Shown: positions 6,745 to 15,021 of the stretch, in pieces | Layout: each line of letters starts with the position of its first letter | Numbering within the stretch: position 1 is the stretch's first letter | Made by a program: the position numbers and the translations under genes | Notes under the pieces: generated by a model | What the model saw: only the letters and a program-made list of their open reading frames with translations | Database searches by the model: none | What the model was told of the DNA's origin: nothing | Source of the DNA: CAZEBW01 sp964510205 | GTDB taxonomy: Bacteria; Chloroflexota; Anaerolineae; VGOG01 | Length of the DNA stretch: 44,465 nucleotides | Assembly: GCA_964510205.1 (NCBI GenBank) | Contig: CAZEBW010000027.1 | Span: 1 to 44,465 of the forward strand | Direction of reading: 5' to 3'

Positions 6745-7695
6745 ATGGTGAGAAAACTGGCCATCGCCCTGGTTGTGGCCGCGCTTTGTGGCCTCATAGC
6801 CTCGGCAGCTTCGGGCCATGCGCTGGGGGACAGCCAGTCATGCGTGCTTTTGGTGGACGACGACCAGAACGGTCCGGACGTGCGCGGCTACTACACCTCG
6901 GCCCTGGGCGAACTGAGCATCGCTTATGACGTCTGGGACATCGTCACCCAGGGCGATCCCTCTGCTGACGACCTCATGGGCTATCAGATCGTCATGTGGT
7001 TCACCGGCTACCCCCGCAGCGACACCTTCACCTCGGACAACGAAGCGGCGGTGGCGACCTACCTCGACGCAGAGGGCCGATTCTGGCTGGTGAGCGAGGA
7101 CTACCTCTACGACAGGGAGCTGACCTCGTTTGGCCAAGACCGCTTGTACATTAACAGCTACACCAACGACGTGAAGCGGACGGATCCCGAGGGCATCGCC
7201 AATACGCTCGGCAATGGGTTGGGCCCCTACAACCTGACCCCGCCCAATGGCTGGCCGGGTGATCTGTACACTGACGACATCGTCACAGGGCACGGTTGAG
7301 GCGTCTTCGCACCTTTCCGTTGGGAAAGTACGGGGCGGAGTAATTCCACGAGCGGGCTCTTCAGGACAGCCTTCTTCGCCTGGCCTTTCGAGGGATTGGC
7401 GAACCTGACAGATCGCGCCGAGGTGTTGAACGCCCTGATCTACTGGTTCGGGGAGTGTGAGGAAGCACCCACGCAGACACCGACCGCGACGCCGACGGCT
7501 ACGCAGACGCCTACACCCACTCCAACGTCTACGCGGACGCGGACACGGACACCGACCCCAACGTCCCCCCCTACTCAAACGCCGACGGCTACGCCTACGT
7601 CCACCCCAACGCCCACAGTGACACCAACCGCCACCACGACCTCGACGCCCACGCCATCGCACCAACGCATCTACCTGCCCCTTATCAGGAAGTAG
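6745..7695 (+). pseudogene. Secreted protein with Thr-Pro linker, interrupted by one in-frame TGA
   Basis: A signal peptide (MVRKLAIALVVAALCGLIASAASG) opens a protein resembling bacterial surface proteins with a flavodoxin-like alpha/beta domain (CVLLVDDDQNG, then a run ending TDDIVTGHG). A single TGA at 7297-7299 stops translation at residue 184. The same frame is then open without further stops to 7695, continuing GVFAPFRWES, TAFFAWPFEGL, RAEVLNALIYWFG, a long (T-P)n linker and a C-terminal IYLPLIRK. The reading on both sides is clearly one protein of about 316 residues. The TGA is either a recent nonsense mutation, a sequence error (TGG to TGA is one base) or recoded. TGA is an ordinary stop elsewhere in the window. 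If the stop is real, the product loses its C-terminal linker. Confidence 0.75.
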
Positions 7696-7798
7696 GAGAG
7701 AGACTCAGCAGATCCGAGCTTCAAGCTCCGAGCGGACGGTGGTCCGCGTTCTCGCCACGGGACTAGCCGAACACACTGCTGCCGCTTCAATAATCAAA

Positions 7799-7826
7799 CG
7801 CCCCAAGCAGGCGCCTGCTTGGGGCG
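7799..7826 (-). terminator. Terminator of the LysM lipoprotein gene
   Basis: A perfect 28-base palindrome with arms CGCCCCAAGCAGGC/GCCTGCTTGGGGCG lies between two convergent genes. On the minus strand it is followed by TTTGATTATT, so it probably ends the LysM transcript and perhaps both. Confidence 0.7.
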
Positions 7827-7843
7827 TGGTCGTCTGATCGGCG

Positions 7844-8398
7844 CTATGACACCGGCGTCTCAGTCGGGGCAGCGGTAGGGGTGAGCGAGCTAGGGGTGGT
7901 TGACGTGAGTGTCGTGGTGGGAGTCAGTGACGGAGCAGGGCTGGTCGGCGTAGAGACAGCGCCCGCCTCCTCCACAGGGATAGACAACACTTGGCCAATG
8001 ATAATCAACCCTTCATCGCTGAGATCGTTGGCCTCGATGATGGCGTCAACCATCGTACCATACTCTTTGGCTATGCCGCTCACCGTATCGCCCGCCACAA
8101 CGATGTGAGTGCGAAATGCGGCGCCAGGCTGCGATCCCGGCGTGGTGGGGACGGAAGTAGCCGTAGAGGTAGATCGCGGTGTGTTGACGCCAGCCGACGG
8201 TGTGTCAGCGGCAACGATCGCCATAGGAGTATAGGTGGGATAAGGAGTGGCCGTAGGCATAGCCTCAATCGTTGCCCGCACAGCCTCATCTACCAACCGC
8301 TGTATCTCAGCGGGGTCGGGCGTGGGTCTAGCAAGCTGGCAAGATGTCACAGTAGCAACCAGTACCAGACAGATAGATACCAGTAGATTTGTTTTCAT
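7844..8398 (-). CDS. LysM-domain lipoprotein
   Basis: The 184-residue protein starts behind GAGGTGAATCC. It has a lipoprotein signal (MKTNLLVSICLVLVATVTSC, lipid-modified Cys at 20), a short charged helix (DPAEIQRLVDEAVRATIEA), a Pro/Thr linker, one LysM domain at about 97-141 (HIVVAGDTVSGIAKEYG, IIEANDL, IIIGQVLSIP) and a second Thr/Pro/Ser-rich tail. LysM binds N-acetylglucosamine polymers such as peptidoglycan, so this is likely an envelope-attached binding protein. No catalytic domain is present. It ends just before the strong palindrome at 7799-7826. Confidence 0.85.
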   Translation of the reverse strand: MKTNLLVSICLVLVATVTSCQLARPTPDPAEIQRLVDEAVRATIEAMPTATPYPTYTPMAIVAADTPSAGVNTPRSTSTATSVPTTPGSQPGAAFRTHIVVAGDTVSGIAKEYGTMVDAIIEANDLSDEGLIIIGQVLSIPVEEAGAVSTPTSPAPSLTPTTTLTSTTPSSLTPTAAPTETPVS

Positions 8399-8436
8399 GG
8401 ATTCACCTCGCTAATCGCCATTTCAGCTCGCTCAGG

Positions 8437-9054
8437 TTACAACGTGCTGAGAAACAGCTTTGCTTGCTCGAAGGCTGGATGGTTCCACGGCCAATGACCC
8501 TTTTGAGCCGCTTCCCCCAGACGCAAATCTGATCTCTCTCTGGAGGCCAGGAACGCGTGGACTCTGGCCTTCGATAGGTTACGAGGCAACTTCCCAACTC
8601 TTTCCTCAAGACACTCGAAATACTCGTCCACACAACGCATCGCCGGGTCTTCCCGCACCGATTCCAAACAAAGGTCCTCAAGCATTCCTGATGTTTCCTC
8701 ACTCGGCAGAATCATCACGATGACCCGAGGGCTATCTCCTGCAGGTTGCATAGATTCCGTGGGTCTAGCTAAGCCGGCGTCCTGCAAGGCACCGCAGACA
8801 CTCTGAAAAGCGGCAGTAGGATCTTCGTCTGCATCTCTGATCACACCCACAGAAATGACTTCATCGAAGCCTGAGGTCATCGTCAACGCTCTGATGTTGC
8901 TGTGAATTCTGGTCTTGCCGCCAATGGCCCGTATCTCAATGTCTGAGAGGTCAAGATGAGCAATAAGCGCCGAAAACAGCCTCTTCTCGTCTTCGCCTTC
9001 GACAATGAGTACCCTAGGCTTACTGACCGGCTCGAGTAGTTTCTGGCCATTCAT
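8437..9054 (-). CDS. TOPRIM-like DUF3226 protein, partner of the upstream ATPase
   Basis: The 205-residue protein has a TOPRIM-type core: VLIVEGEDEKRLF at 15-27 with the catalytic-type Glu, and IRDADEDP near 72-79 with the DxD. GMLEDLCLES follows, and the C-terminal region is Trp-containing. The pattern fits DUF3226, a TOPRIM-like family encoded beside AAA ATPases. Its ATG overlaps the TGA of the ATPase gene by one base, implying translational coupling. By analogy with OLD-type and PARIS-type two-gene sets, the pair may be an ATP-gated nuclease module in phage defence; that role is inference. Base composition here is more AT-rich than in the flanking housekeeping genes. Confidence 0.75.
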   Translation of the reverse strand: MNGQKLLEPVSKPRVLIVEGEDEKRLFSALIAHLDLSDIEIRAIGGKTRIHSNIRALTMTSGFDEVISVGVIRDADEDPTAAFQSVCGALQDAGLARPTESMQPAGDSPRVIVMILPSEETSGMLEDLCLESVREDPAMRCVDEYFECLEERVGKLPRNLSKARVHAFLASRERSDLRLGEAAQKGHWPWNHPAFEQAKLFLSTL

Positions 9055-10142
9055 CAGCGCACCTCCAAGCCTGCCTCAAGCGCTGCCCCCAATGTCTCCT
9101 GGTCATAGGTAACGGCCCGAATAGCACCTCTGACCCGCTCCAGCCGGTGCAGAGCGAAATCGTATTGCTCACCAGTGACGAAAGCCTGATGCGCAGCGCG
9201 AATGCACTCCTCACTGTGCGTCGCGGCAAAAACCTGGACAGCATACTCACGCGCCAGGTCAGCGATTGCTTCCCAAACCTTGCTCATTACCGTATAGTGT
9301 AGGCCGTTCTCAACCTCGTCAGCCAGCAGGATGCCGTCTTGAGCCTCCGGAATAGCCAGGGCGATCCTCAACAAGCGGCCCACGCCATCTCCCATCAGCG
9401 GCAGGGGCATCAATCTTCGCATACCAATATCACCATAGATAATGGGGCTACCGCCTCTGTACTGCACAACCAAGCGTTCGAGACGCGGCTCAACGATCTG
9501 TAAGATTTGAGCAATCTCAGCCTCTTTCTTGTCCACCGCCAAGTTGCTGAATCGCTCAGCGAGTTGGCCAAGGTGATCACGCTGTCGCGCCGCTAAGAAG
9601 ACCCCATTAGGCTCTTTCACGCCGGGCGGTCGTTCAAACCGAATAGTATCTGGCTCAACAAAGGCGTGTGCCTGAAGATTTTCTCCAGAAGCACCGGTAT
9701 AGTCCAAAAGCAATTCTGCCTCGATCGGTGTAGTCGCCTCCTGATCAATTATCTCGGCGGCTAGAGGTTCCCTTTCATTTTCTCTTTCCCGCTCCTCATT
9801 GCGTAGTGAAACGCGAGATGTAGGATGTTCCTGTATTGTGATGCGAAGAGACCGCGCCCGGTTAGACAAATCCTTGCTAGACAATTCTATGATCCTCTCA
9901 GGATCAAATTCTGAGAACAGATCCCACAAAAACTCCTCCTTTCTGAAGCGTTCAAGCCCCCGAAACACCCTCAACCTGAGGCCGAGTTCAGGATTATGAT
10001 ATCCATGGTGAAGCCAAAGGGCTTCGAGCAGGGCAGTCTTGCCAACGTTGTTTTTCCCGGCAACAAGGTTGATTCGTTCTAAAGGTTCAATGGTGAGGTC
10101 ATCAAAGCATCGAAAATTTCTTACTGCAAAGGATTTATACAT
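9054..10142 (-). CDS. AAA/ABC-type ATPase (OLD-like) of an ATPase-TOPRIM pair
   Basis: The 362-residue protein has an SMC/RecF-like opening (FAVRNFRCFDDLTIEPLERINLVAG), a Walker A at 29-36 (GKNNVGKT), a charged middle region, a Walker B with switch in GILLADEVENGLH and a following ATHSEECI sensor. This is the AAA_15/AAA_21 layout of OLD-family ATPases. No TOPRIM nuclease domain is fused; that function would come from the overlapping downstream gene. GGAGG precedes the ATG, and a promoter with a leader of roughly 90 bases lies at 10243-10271. It is probably a defence gene. A second, unrelated-looking pair is at 35013-36769. Confidence 0.8.
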   Translation of the reverse strand: MYKSFAVRNFRCFDDLTIEPLERINLVAGKNNVGKTALLEALWLHHGYHNPELGLRLRVFRGLERFRKEEFLWDLFSEFDPERIIELSSKDLSNRARSLRITIQEHPTSRVSLRNEERERENEREPLAAEIIDQEATTPIEAELLLDYTGASGENLQAHAFVEPDTIRFERPPGVKEPNGVFLAARQRDHLGQLAERFSNLAVDKKEAEIAQILQIVEPRLERLVVQYRGGSPIIYGDIGMRRLMPLPLMGDGVGRLLRIALAIPEAQDGILLADEVENGLHYTVMSKVWEAIADLAREYAVQVFAATHSEECIRAAHQAFVTGEQYDFALHRLERVRGAIRAVTYDQETLGAALEAGLEVR

Positions 10143-10242
10143 GATTTAGCCTCCAGTTGTTCAAAATACTTACTCAATGAAGGACAGCCTAGACCTCTGT
10201 CGAGTCGCTTCGGTACTCCCGTTTTATGTGACCACCAGCCAT

Positions 10243-10271
10243 AGTATACCAGAATTCGGCTTGCTTGGCAA
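10243..10271 (-). promoter_or_regulatory. Promoter of the ATPase-DUF3226 operon
   Basis: On the minus strand TTGCCA (10271-10266) and TATACT (10248-10243) are 17 bases apart, about 100 bases before the ATPase start. The gap 10143-10440 otherwise holds the cruciform repeat at 10284-10380 and no credible gene. Confidence 0.6.
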
Positions 10272-10283
10272 AAAACGCACTAG

Positions 10284-10380
10284 GGTAAAAGTCACACTTT
10301 GCTCCGGCTGGATCTGGCGATCCAGCCGCCGGGCGATGGATTTGACAATCCATCGCGAGCGTGGAAGTGTTACTTTTACC
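10284..10380. repeat. Two-hairpin cruciform repeat, copy 2
   Basis: Outer arms GGTAAAAGTCACACTT (from 10284) and AAGTGTTACTTTTACC (to 10380) enclose two hairpins: 10305-10328 (arms CGGCTGGATC/GATCCAGCCG, loop TGGC) and 10333-10356 (arms GCGATGGAT/ATCCATCGC). This is the clearest example of the family. Confidence 0.85.
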
Positions 10381-10440
10381 GCAATGCCAAAAAACAAAAA
10401 GCCACCTGCGCTCATTGCACAGGTGGCTCGGCCATCGCGG

Positions 10441-10692
10441 CTACTGATCTTCAGGCTCGCTTTCTGCAGCAGAGCCTTCCACTCTCTGGCGAGAAAGCTC
10501 ACGACTTCTTTCCAGATAGTCATCCAACATCTTGATGCTGTACCTGCGATGACCGCCAGGAGTTCGAAAAGGAATCAGCCATCCCTCCTTCTCCATCTTT
10601 CTCAGAGTATAGAGGCTCACCCGCAGATACTCAGCGGCCTCCCTCGCGGTAAGTATTGTCATCTCCCTGTCCAAGACATCTTCGGATGCCAT
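10441..10692 (-). CDS. Excisionase/MerR-type helix-turn-helix protein
   Basis: An ATG at 10692 with CAGGAG upstream gives an 83-residue protein. Residues 10-60 are a winged-helix excisionase-type DNA-binding domain: ILTAREAAEYLRVSLYTLRKMEKEGWLIPFRTPGGHRRY reads as helix-turn-helix and wing. The tail (LERSRELSRQRVEGSAAESEPEDQ) is acidic. A start at 10761 is also open but has no comparable ribosome site. Such BldC/Xis-like proteins act as small regulators or recombination directionality factors; no integrase is near, so a regulatory role is likelier. It is separated from ygfK by the convergence-free gap 10842-10852 but transcribed from its own promoter. Confidence 0.8.
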   Translation of the reverse strand: MASEDVLDREMTILTAREAAEYLRVSLYTLRKMEKEGWLIPFRTPGGHRRYSIKMLDDYLERSRELSRQRVEGSAAESEPEDQ

Positions 10693-10795
10693 GTCACGCT
10701 CCTGTCTACCATGGATGGACTCCAACGGATGGCAAATGTCGCTATCCGAACCACATGCCAATCAACGCGTCTAAATCGTTTTCTTATCGTATCAT

Positions 10796-10824
10796 ATTAT
10801 AACACAGCATTCGCTAAAGCGCAA
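10796..10824 (-). promoter_or_regulatory. Promoter of the HTH gene
   Basis: On the minus strand TTGCGC (10824-10819), a 17-base spacer and TATAAT (10801-10796). It lies between the ygfK end and the HTH start, leaving a leader of about 100 bases. Confidence 0.55.
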
Positions 10825-10852
10825 GTTGCTGCCTAAAGTCCAAACCCTCACT

Positions 10853-13800
10853 CTAATCCCCCTCAAAGGGTAAAAAAGATAGCGTCGTGAGAAAACCTCG
10901 TAGGATAACGTACATTTCCGCCGCAGCGACCAGGGAAAACTCCCCCTGAAAATCATCTTTCAGCTCCACGGTCTTGATCTGAAAATCGGTGGGGGAGATT
11001 CTCATTCTCAGCAGACCGTTTTCGAAGCGCACCTCGTCACCGCCGTTTTCCACCGACAGACGCGCCTCTTTCCCGCCCTCCCGCCTTCTGATGGCCCATC
11101 CCCCGGCGCCTCTCTCGACGTAGAAGGCGTTGTCCTCTTCCAATGCAAAATCGTCCCCTCTGAGAAAAAGCCGTGGCTTGTCCAGATAGGGCTTGCCGTG
11201 GTGGACGCAGAACGTCTGGCAATTGCCGCACTGGTTGCAGAAGTCATCCACGTGGACGATCTGCCGGGGCTGCTCGATCTGGAAAACCTCCTCGCCGACC
11301 GTCACCAACTCTCCACCCCGGCAGGCGAATCTGGGCAGCGTCAGGCTGACGGGGGCGACGGGAAAGGCGTAGTTGGCTCGGTTGGGGCACACCTCCACGC
11401 ACTTGTCGCACAGGGTCGAACATTGCAAGCAGCGAGCCGCCTCGGCCAGGGCCGCTTGCTCCGTCAGGGTCGCTTCCACCAGATCGAATCCATCACGCTG
11501 ATCGGGCGGGAGCATCGCCGCCTGGCGCTGCGCCGTCTTCGTGGCCCGCGCCTGCTTGACCTGTGTGATTTCTTCTGCGGAGAGAACGGGGGGCCGGACC
11601 GACGGGCGCTCGAATGGCACACCCAACTGCTGGCAAATCGCTTCAGCGGCTCGCCGCCCGTCGGCGCAGGCCTCGACGATGCTGGCGGGCCCCCGCACGG
11701 CGTCCCCGCCAGCATAAACTCGCTCTTGCCCCGCCAAGCCGGTCTCAGGAGCGACGGCAATGGTCGCGCCCTCGCGGAGCGTCACCGCGCTTCCGTCTAG
11801 GAATGAGACATCGGGCCGCTGGCCGATGGCCACGATGATAGAATCCGCCTCGATCTGAAATTCGCTCCCTTCGACGGGAACCGGCCTTCTCCTCCCATCC
11901 GGGCCAGGTTCTCCCAGCTCGTTCCGAACGCACTCCAGCGCAGCAACCCGGCCATCCCGCAGGATGATGCGAGTGGGGGAGACCAGTTCCTCTAAAACGA
12001 CACCCTCAGTCAGCGCGGCCTCGATCTCTTCTTCGTCGGCCGGCATCTCGCTGCGGGTGCGACGATAGACGACGGTCACACAGCCCCCCCTCAGTCCCCC
12101 CCAACCTTGGGGGGGGAGCGTGCCGCTGGCAAGCCGCCGGGCCGTCCTGGCGGCGTCCACGGCCGAGTTCCCGCCGCCGATCACCAGCACCCTGCCGCGC
12201 TCCCCCTCTTTCCCCCCCAATGTGGGAGGGGATGAAAGGGGGGGTGGCTCGCCCCGCCGCACCCGCTCGAGGAAGTCGAGGGCGTGGTAGACGACGTGGC
12301 CCTCCTCGCCCTCAATGCCCAAACGGGCGTCCTTGCCCGCGCCCGTGGCAACGTAGACGGCGTCGAACCCGTTTCGCAGAAGCTCCTCCGGGGGACAGGT
12401 GATGGGATGGGAAAGCTCGATCCTCACCCCCAAACTCGTGATTCGGTCAACGTCCTCCCGAACGACGGCCTCAGGCAGCCGGAAAGCGGGGGCGATGGCC
12501 AACACGCCGCCAGGTCGGTCCTGGGATTCGTAGATGGTAACTTGGACGCCGTTCAGGGCCAGGAAGTAGGCGGCGGCCAGGCCGGAGGGACCGCTGCCGA
12601 TCACGGCCACCCGGGCGTCAGAAACCAGGTTTTTGTCGCTTTGCTTACAGAAAAACCTGGTTTCTCTGCTATTCTCGGCGGCAAACCGTTTGAGGGCGCG
12701 GATGAGGACGGGTTGCTCGTAGTTATTGCGGGTGCAGCGGGTCTGGCAGAGGTGGTTGCAGATGTAGCCGGTCACGCTGGGCAGGGGGTTGCGGGAGAGG
12801 ATGACCTCCAGCGCCTGGTCGTATTCCCGCTGGGAGATCAGCCAGGCGTATTCGGGCACATCCTGTCGGATAGCGCACCGTTCCACGCAGGGAGCGGCGA
12901 TGCAGTCGAATAGGCTCAGGGATGACTCGACCTTGGGCAAACCGTAGGGGTGATAGTTCTTTTTGTAGCGAGGGTTCTCCAGCGCACTGGCGGCCTCGCG
13001 CGCCAGATTGGCCAGCTTGTCCTGGGCCAACTCCTCCAGGCTGGTCACGCCCTGCGCGCGCATGTCCCTTTCCAAGTTCTCCAGGTACTGCAGCATCCTT
13101 GAATAGCCGCCTGGTTTCAGCAGGTCCGTAACCGCAGTGACCGGCCAGGCGCCGGCGGCCAGGATGTCAGTCAGATTGAGCGCATCGGCTCCGGCGGAGA
13201 AAGAGACGTTTAGGTCGCCGCCGAACTCCTGGGAGAGTTTGTGGAACAGGTTGATGGTGATGGGATAGAGCGCGCGTCCCGACATGTACATTTCGTCGCC
13301 GGGGAGGATGCCCTTGTGGTTGGCCAGGGCCAGGGTGTTGCTCAACTTGATCCCGAAGGTCAAGCCTTGCCCGGCGGCAATCTCTTGCAGGGTTTTGATC
13401 AATTCCACCGCCCGGTCGTACTGCAAGTCGTGGTCGAACACGCGATCGGGGATGTGAATCTCGCTGAAGCCAAGATGCTCGTGGAGGATGCGCCTCACCC
13501 TCTCTTTGCCCAGCAGGGTGGGATTCAGCTTGACCGCCGTGTGCAGCCCCCTCTCCTCCAGCAGATACCGCGCGATGCGTTCGATTTCGTCGGGAGGGCA
13601 GCCGTGCATGGTGGACAGGGTGACGTTGTTGGTGATGTGAGTCGGAATATCAACATCGGCGCACTGGGAGAACTTCTCTCTCAGAACCGCTTGGATCCCG
13701 GCAATCTCCTCGGAGGCATCCTGCAGCCGGTCCATGAAACGGGTCATGGGCGGGCTTTGAATCCCCTCCAGGTTGTAGCCCACGCTCATATTGAAAACCG

Positions 13801-14239
13801 CGCCCAGCGGCCCCTCGAAGCCCAGAAACTGGTGGAGGAGGTGGATCAGCGCCCAGGCCTTGACGTACTCGCTGGCCGACTGCTCCAGCTTCAGCTCCTG
13901 AGACCATTCGACGTTGTAGCCCTCGTCCTCCATATCAATGCACGGCCTGGGGATGTCCAGCTCGTCCATGATCTGCACGGTCTTGAGCTCGATGAACCTC
14001 CCCCCCGAAAGCCAGGCGCAGACGATGTTCTGGGCGAGTTGGGTATGCGGCCCAGCGCCGGGACCGATGGGAGTGGCCAGGTAATGCCCAAAGAGGTCCT
14101 CGATGGCGTAAAGGCCGTCGGCCTGCGGGATGTAGAACAGCGAGCGATGAATGCCAAAGATGGACTGGTTCGTCTCAAGCTCTTTCAGAATCCAGTCGAG
14201 AAGGACTTCAAAGGGTTGAACCCGCATTGCATCAGGCAT
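10853..14239 (-). CDS. ygfK: YgfK-type iron-sulfur flavoprotein (annotated 'putative selenate reductase')
   Basis: The start at 14239 is preferred for its GGAGGG site, giving 1128 residues. The N-terminal 430 or so residues form a PreA-like TIM-barrel region (PIGPGAGPHTQLAQNIV, GGRFIELKTVQIMD, FNMSVGYNLEGI, TLSTMHGCPPDEIE, KLNPTLLG, GDEMYMSGRALYP). Then come a GltD-like part with two Cys clusters (CIAAPCVERCAIRQD, CNHLCQTRCTRNNYEQP), an FAD site (VIGSGPSGLAAAYF), an NAD(P) site (VIGGGNSAVDAARTA) and C-terminal ferredoxin clusters (CLQCSTLCDKCVEVCPN; CNQCGNCQTFC). This order is diagnostic of YgfK. The E. coli homologue lies in the ygeW-ygfK-ssnA purine/urate locus and probably transfers electrons; the exact reaction is not established here. 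Two Pro/Gly-rich stretches near the NAD(P) site are repeat insertions. Last gene of ssnA-nif3-ygfK. Confidence 0.92.
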   Translation of the reverse strand: MPDAMRVQPFEVLLDWILKELETNQSIFGIHRSLFYIPQADGLYAIEDLFGHYLATPIGPGAGPHTQLAQNIVCAWLSGGRFIELKTVQIMDELDIPRPCIDMEDEGYNVEWSQELKLEQSASEYVKAWALIHLLHQFLGFEGPLGAVFNMSVGYNLEGIQSPPMTRFMDRLQDASEEIAGIQAVLREKFSQCADVDIPTHITNNVTLSTMHGCPPDEIERIARYLLEERGLHTAVKLNPTLLGKERVRRILHEHLGFSEIHIPDRVFDHDLQYDRAVELIKTLQEIAAGQGLTFGIKLSNTLALANHKGILPGDEMYMSGRALYPITINLFHKLSQEFGGDLNVSFSAGADALNLTDILAAGAWPVTAVTDLLKPGGYSRMLQYLENLERDMRAQGVTSLEELAQDKLANLAREAASALENPRYKKNYHPYGLPKVESSLSLFDCIAAPCVERCAIRQDVPEYAWLISQREYDQALEVILSRNPLPSVTGYICNHLCQTRCTRNNYEQPVLIRALKRFAAENSRETRFFCKQSDKNLVSDARVAVIGSGPSGLAAAYFLALNGVQVTIYESQDRPGGVLAIAPAFRLPEAVVREDVDRITSLGVRIELSHPITCPPEELLRNGFDAVYVATGAGKDARLGIEGEEGHVVYHALDFLERVRRGEPPPLSSPPTLGGKEGERGRVLVIGGGNSAVDAARTARRLASGTLPPQGWGGLRGGCVTVVYRRTRSEMPADEEEIEAALTEGVVLEELVSPTRIILRDGRVAALECVRNELGEPGPDGRRRPVPVEGSEFQIEADSIIVAIGQRPDVSFLDGSAVTLREGATIAVAPETGLAGQERVYAGGDAVRGPASIVEACADGRRAAEAICQQLGVPFERPSVRPPVLSAEEITQVKQARATKTAQRQAAMLPPDQRDGFDLVEATLTEQAALAEAARCLQCSTLCDKCVEVCPNRANYAFPVAPVSLTLPRFACRGGELVTVGEEVFQIEQPRQIVHVDDFCNQCGNCQTFCVHHGKPYLDKPRLFLRGDDFALEEDNAFYVERGAGGWAIRRREGGKEARLSVENGGDEVRFENGLLRMRISPTDFQIKTVELKDDFQGEFSLVAAAEMYVILRGFLTTLSFLPFEGD
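12083..12120. repeat. C-rich/G-rich palindrome inside ygfK, copy 1
   Basis: CCCCCCTCAGTCCCCCCCAA is followed by its complement-like CCTTGGGGGGGAG, forming a snapback in frame. On the coding strand it reads LPPQGWGGLRGG, inserted just after the NAD(P)-binding helix. Confidence 0.75.
12200..12248. repeat. C-rich/G-rich palindrome inside ygfK, copy 2
   Basis: CCCCCTCTTTCCCCCCCAA, a short gap, and a GGGAGGGG...GGGGGGG arm form a second snapback about 80 bases from the first. It is translated PPLSSPPTLGGKEGER, immediately before the NAD(P) strand. Confidence 0.75.
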
Positions 14240-14256
14240 GTTTCCCTCCATACCTT

Positions 14257-15012
14257 TCACATCCCCGTGGGGATGTCCAGGAAGCTCGTCGCCAGGCCGA
14301 ACTTCTCCTCCAGATGGCGGGCCAGCGCCTTCACACCCAGCGTCTCAGTGGCGTAGTGGCCGCCGTAGACGACGTTGAGTCCCCACTCAGCGGCCTGGTG
14401 GAAAAAGGTGTGGCTGGTCTCGCCAGTGATGAAGGTGTCAAAGCCGGCGTCCGCGACCTGATCCATCAGGAAGGCTGCCCCGCCGGAGACGCAGCCCACC
14501 TGCGACGCCTCAGCCGGGCCGTGGGCCAGCACGCGCACGGGAGGCGCCCCCACGGCCTGCGTCAGCCGTTCGACCAGCGCGTCCAGCGGCAGGGGCGGAT
14601 CCAGCTCGCCGCCCATGCCGACTTGACTGCCGTGGTACTCGCCAAAGGTGCGGGAGTCCTTCAATCCCAACACGCGGACCAGTTCTGCGTTGTTGCCCAC
14701 CTCAGGGTGAATGTCCAGCGGCAGGTGAACGGCGTAGAGGCCGCAATCTCCCTCGATGAGCGTCTTCACCCGCTGGAAGATGGGGCCGACCAACCGAAGG
14801 GGCTTGTCCCAGAAACGTCCGTGATGCACGATGAGCAGTTGGGCACCAGCGGCGACCGCCTGTTCGCAGGCAGCCTGGCAACCGTCCACGGCGAAGGCGA
14901 CCATCGTCACCTCGTCTGGCCCTTCCACCTGGAGGCCGTTCTGGGAGTCGTCCTCGATCTCTTTGACGCGTAGGTAGTCGTCGAGATAGGTAATGAGTTC
15001 GTTGCGCTTCAT
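14257..15012 (-). CDS. Nif3-like dinuclear metal-centre protein
   Basis: The 251-residue protein matches the Nif3/DUF34 family (GTP cyclohydrolase 1 type 2 homologue), which forms a toroidal hexamer with a two-metal site. Visible marks are the N-terminal LITYLDDYL, DSQNGLQVEG near 23-32, AFAVDGC, LLIVHHGRFW with the metal His pair, LPLDIHPEVGNN, a central GCVSGGAA domain and the C-terminal TGETSH/GGHYATETLG metal residues. The family is widely conserved with uncertain enzymatic function. Here it lies between ssnA (9-base gap) and ygfK (about 18 bases to its start), so it is presumably part of the same transcript. Whether it shares their pathway is unknown. Confidence 0.9.
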   Translation of the reverse strand: MKRNELITYLDDYLRVKEIEDDSQNGLQVEGPDEVTMVAFAVDGCQAACEQAVAAGAQLLIVHHGRFWDKPLRLVGPIFQRVKTLIEGDCGLYAVHLPLDIHPEVGNNAELVRVLGLKDSRTFGEYHGSQVGMGGELDPPLPLDALVERLTQAVGAPPVRVLAHGPAEASQVGCVSGGAAFLMDQVADAGFDTFITGETSHTFFHQAAEWGLNVVYGGHYATETLGVKALARHLEEKFGLATSFLDIPTGM

Positions 15013-15021
15013 CGGGACCCC

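Noticed and set aside
6745..7299. TGA at 7297 as evidence of a recoded genetic code (TGA = Trp)
   Set aside because: Several well-defined genes here end in TGA (for instance mtaD and the lipid kinase), so TGA is an ordinary stop.
7486..7690. Tandem repeat array in the 6745-7695 gene (and at 16797-17095, 24780-24875)
   Set aside because: These are degenerate Thr-Pro codon runs in protein linkers; base repeats follow from the amino-acid repeats.
10177..10836. 219-residue plus-strand reading frame between the ATPase and ygfK
   Set aside because: It covers the cruciform repeat and runs antisense to the HTH gene, which has a clear domain, ribosome site and promoter.
13241..14356. Long plus-strand reading frame of 371 codons
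   Set aside because: It is antisense to ygfK and nif3, which have full domain sets; high GC third positions produce such shadows here, as they do opposite recJ, the glycosidase and ppdK.
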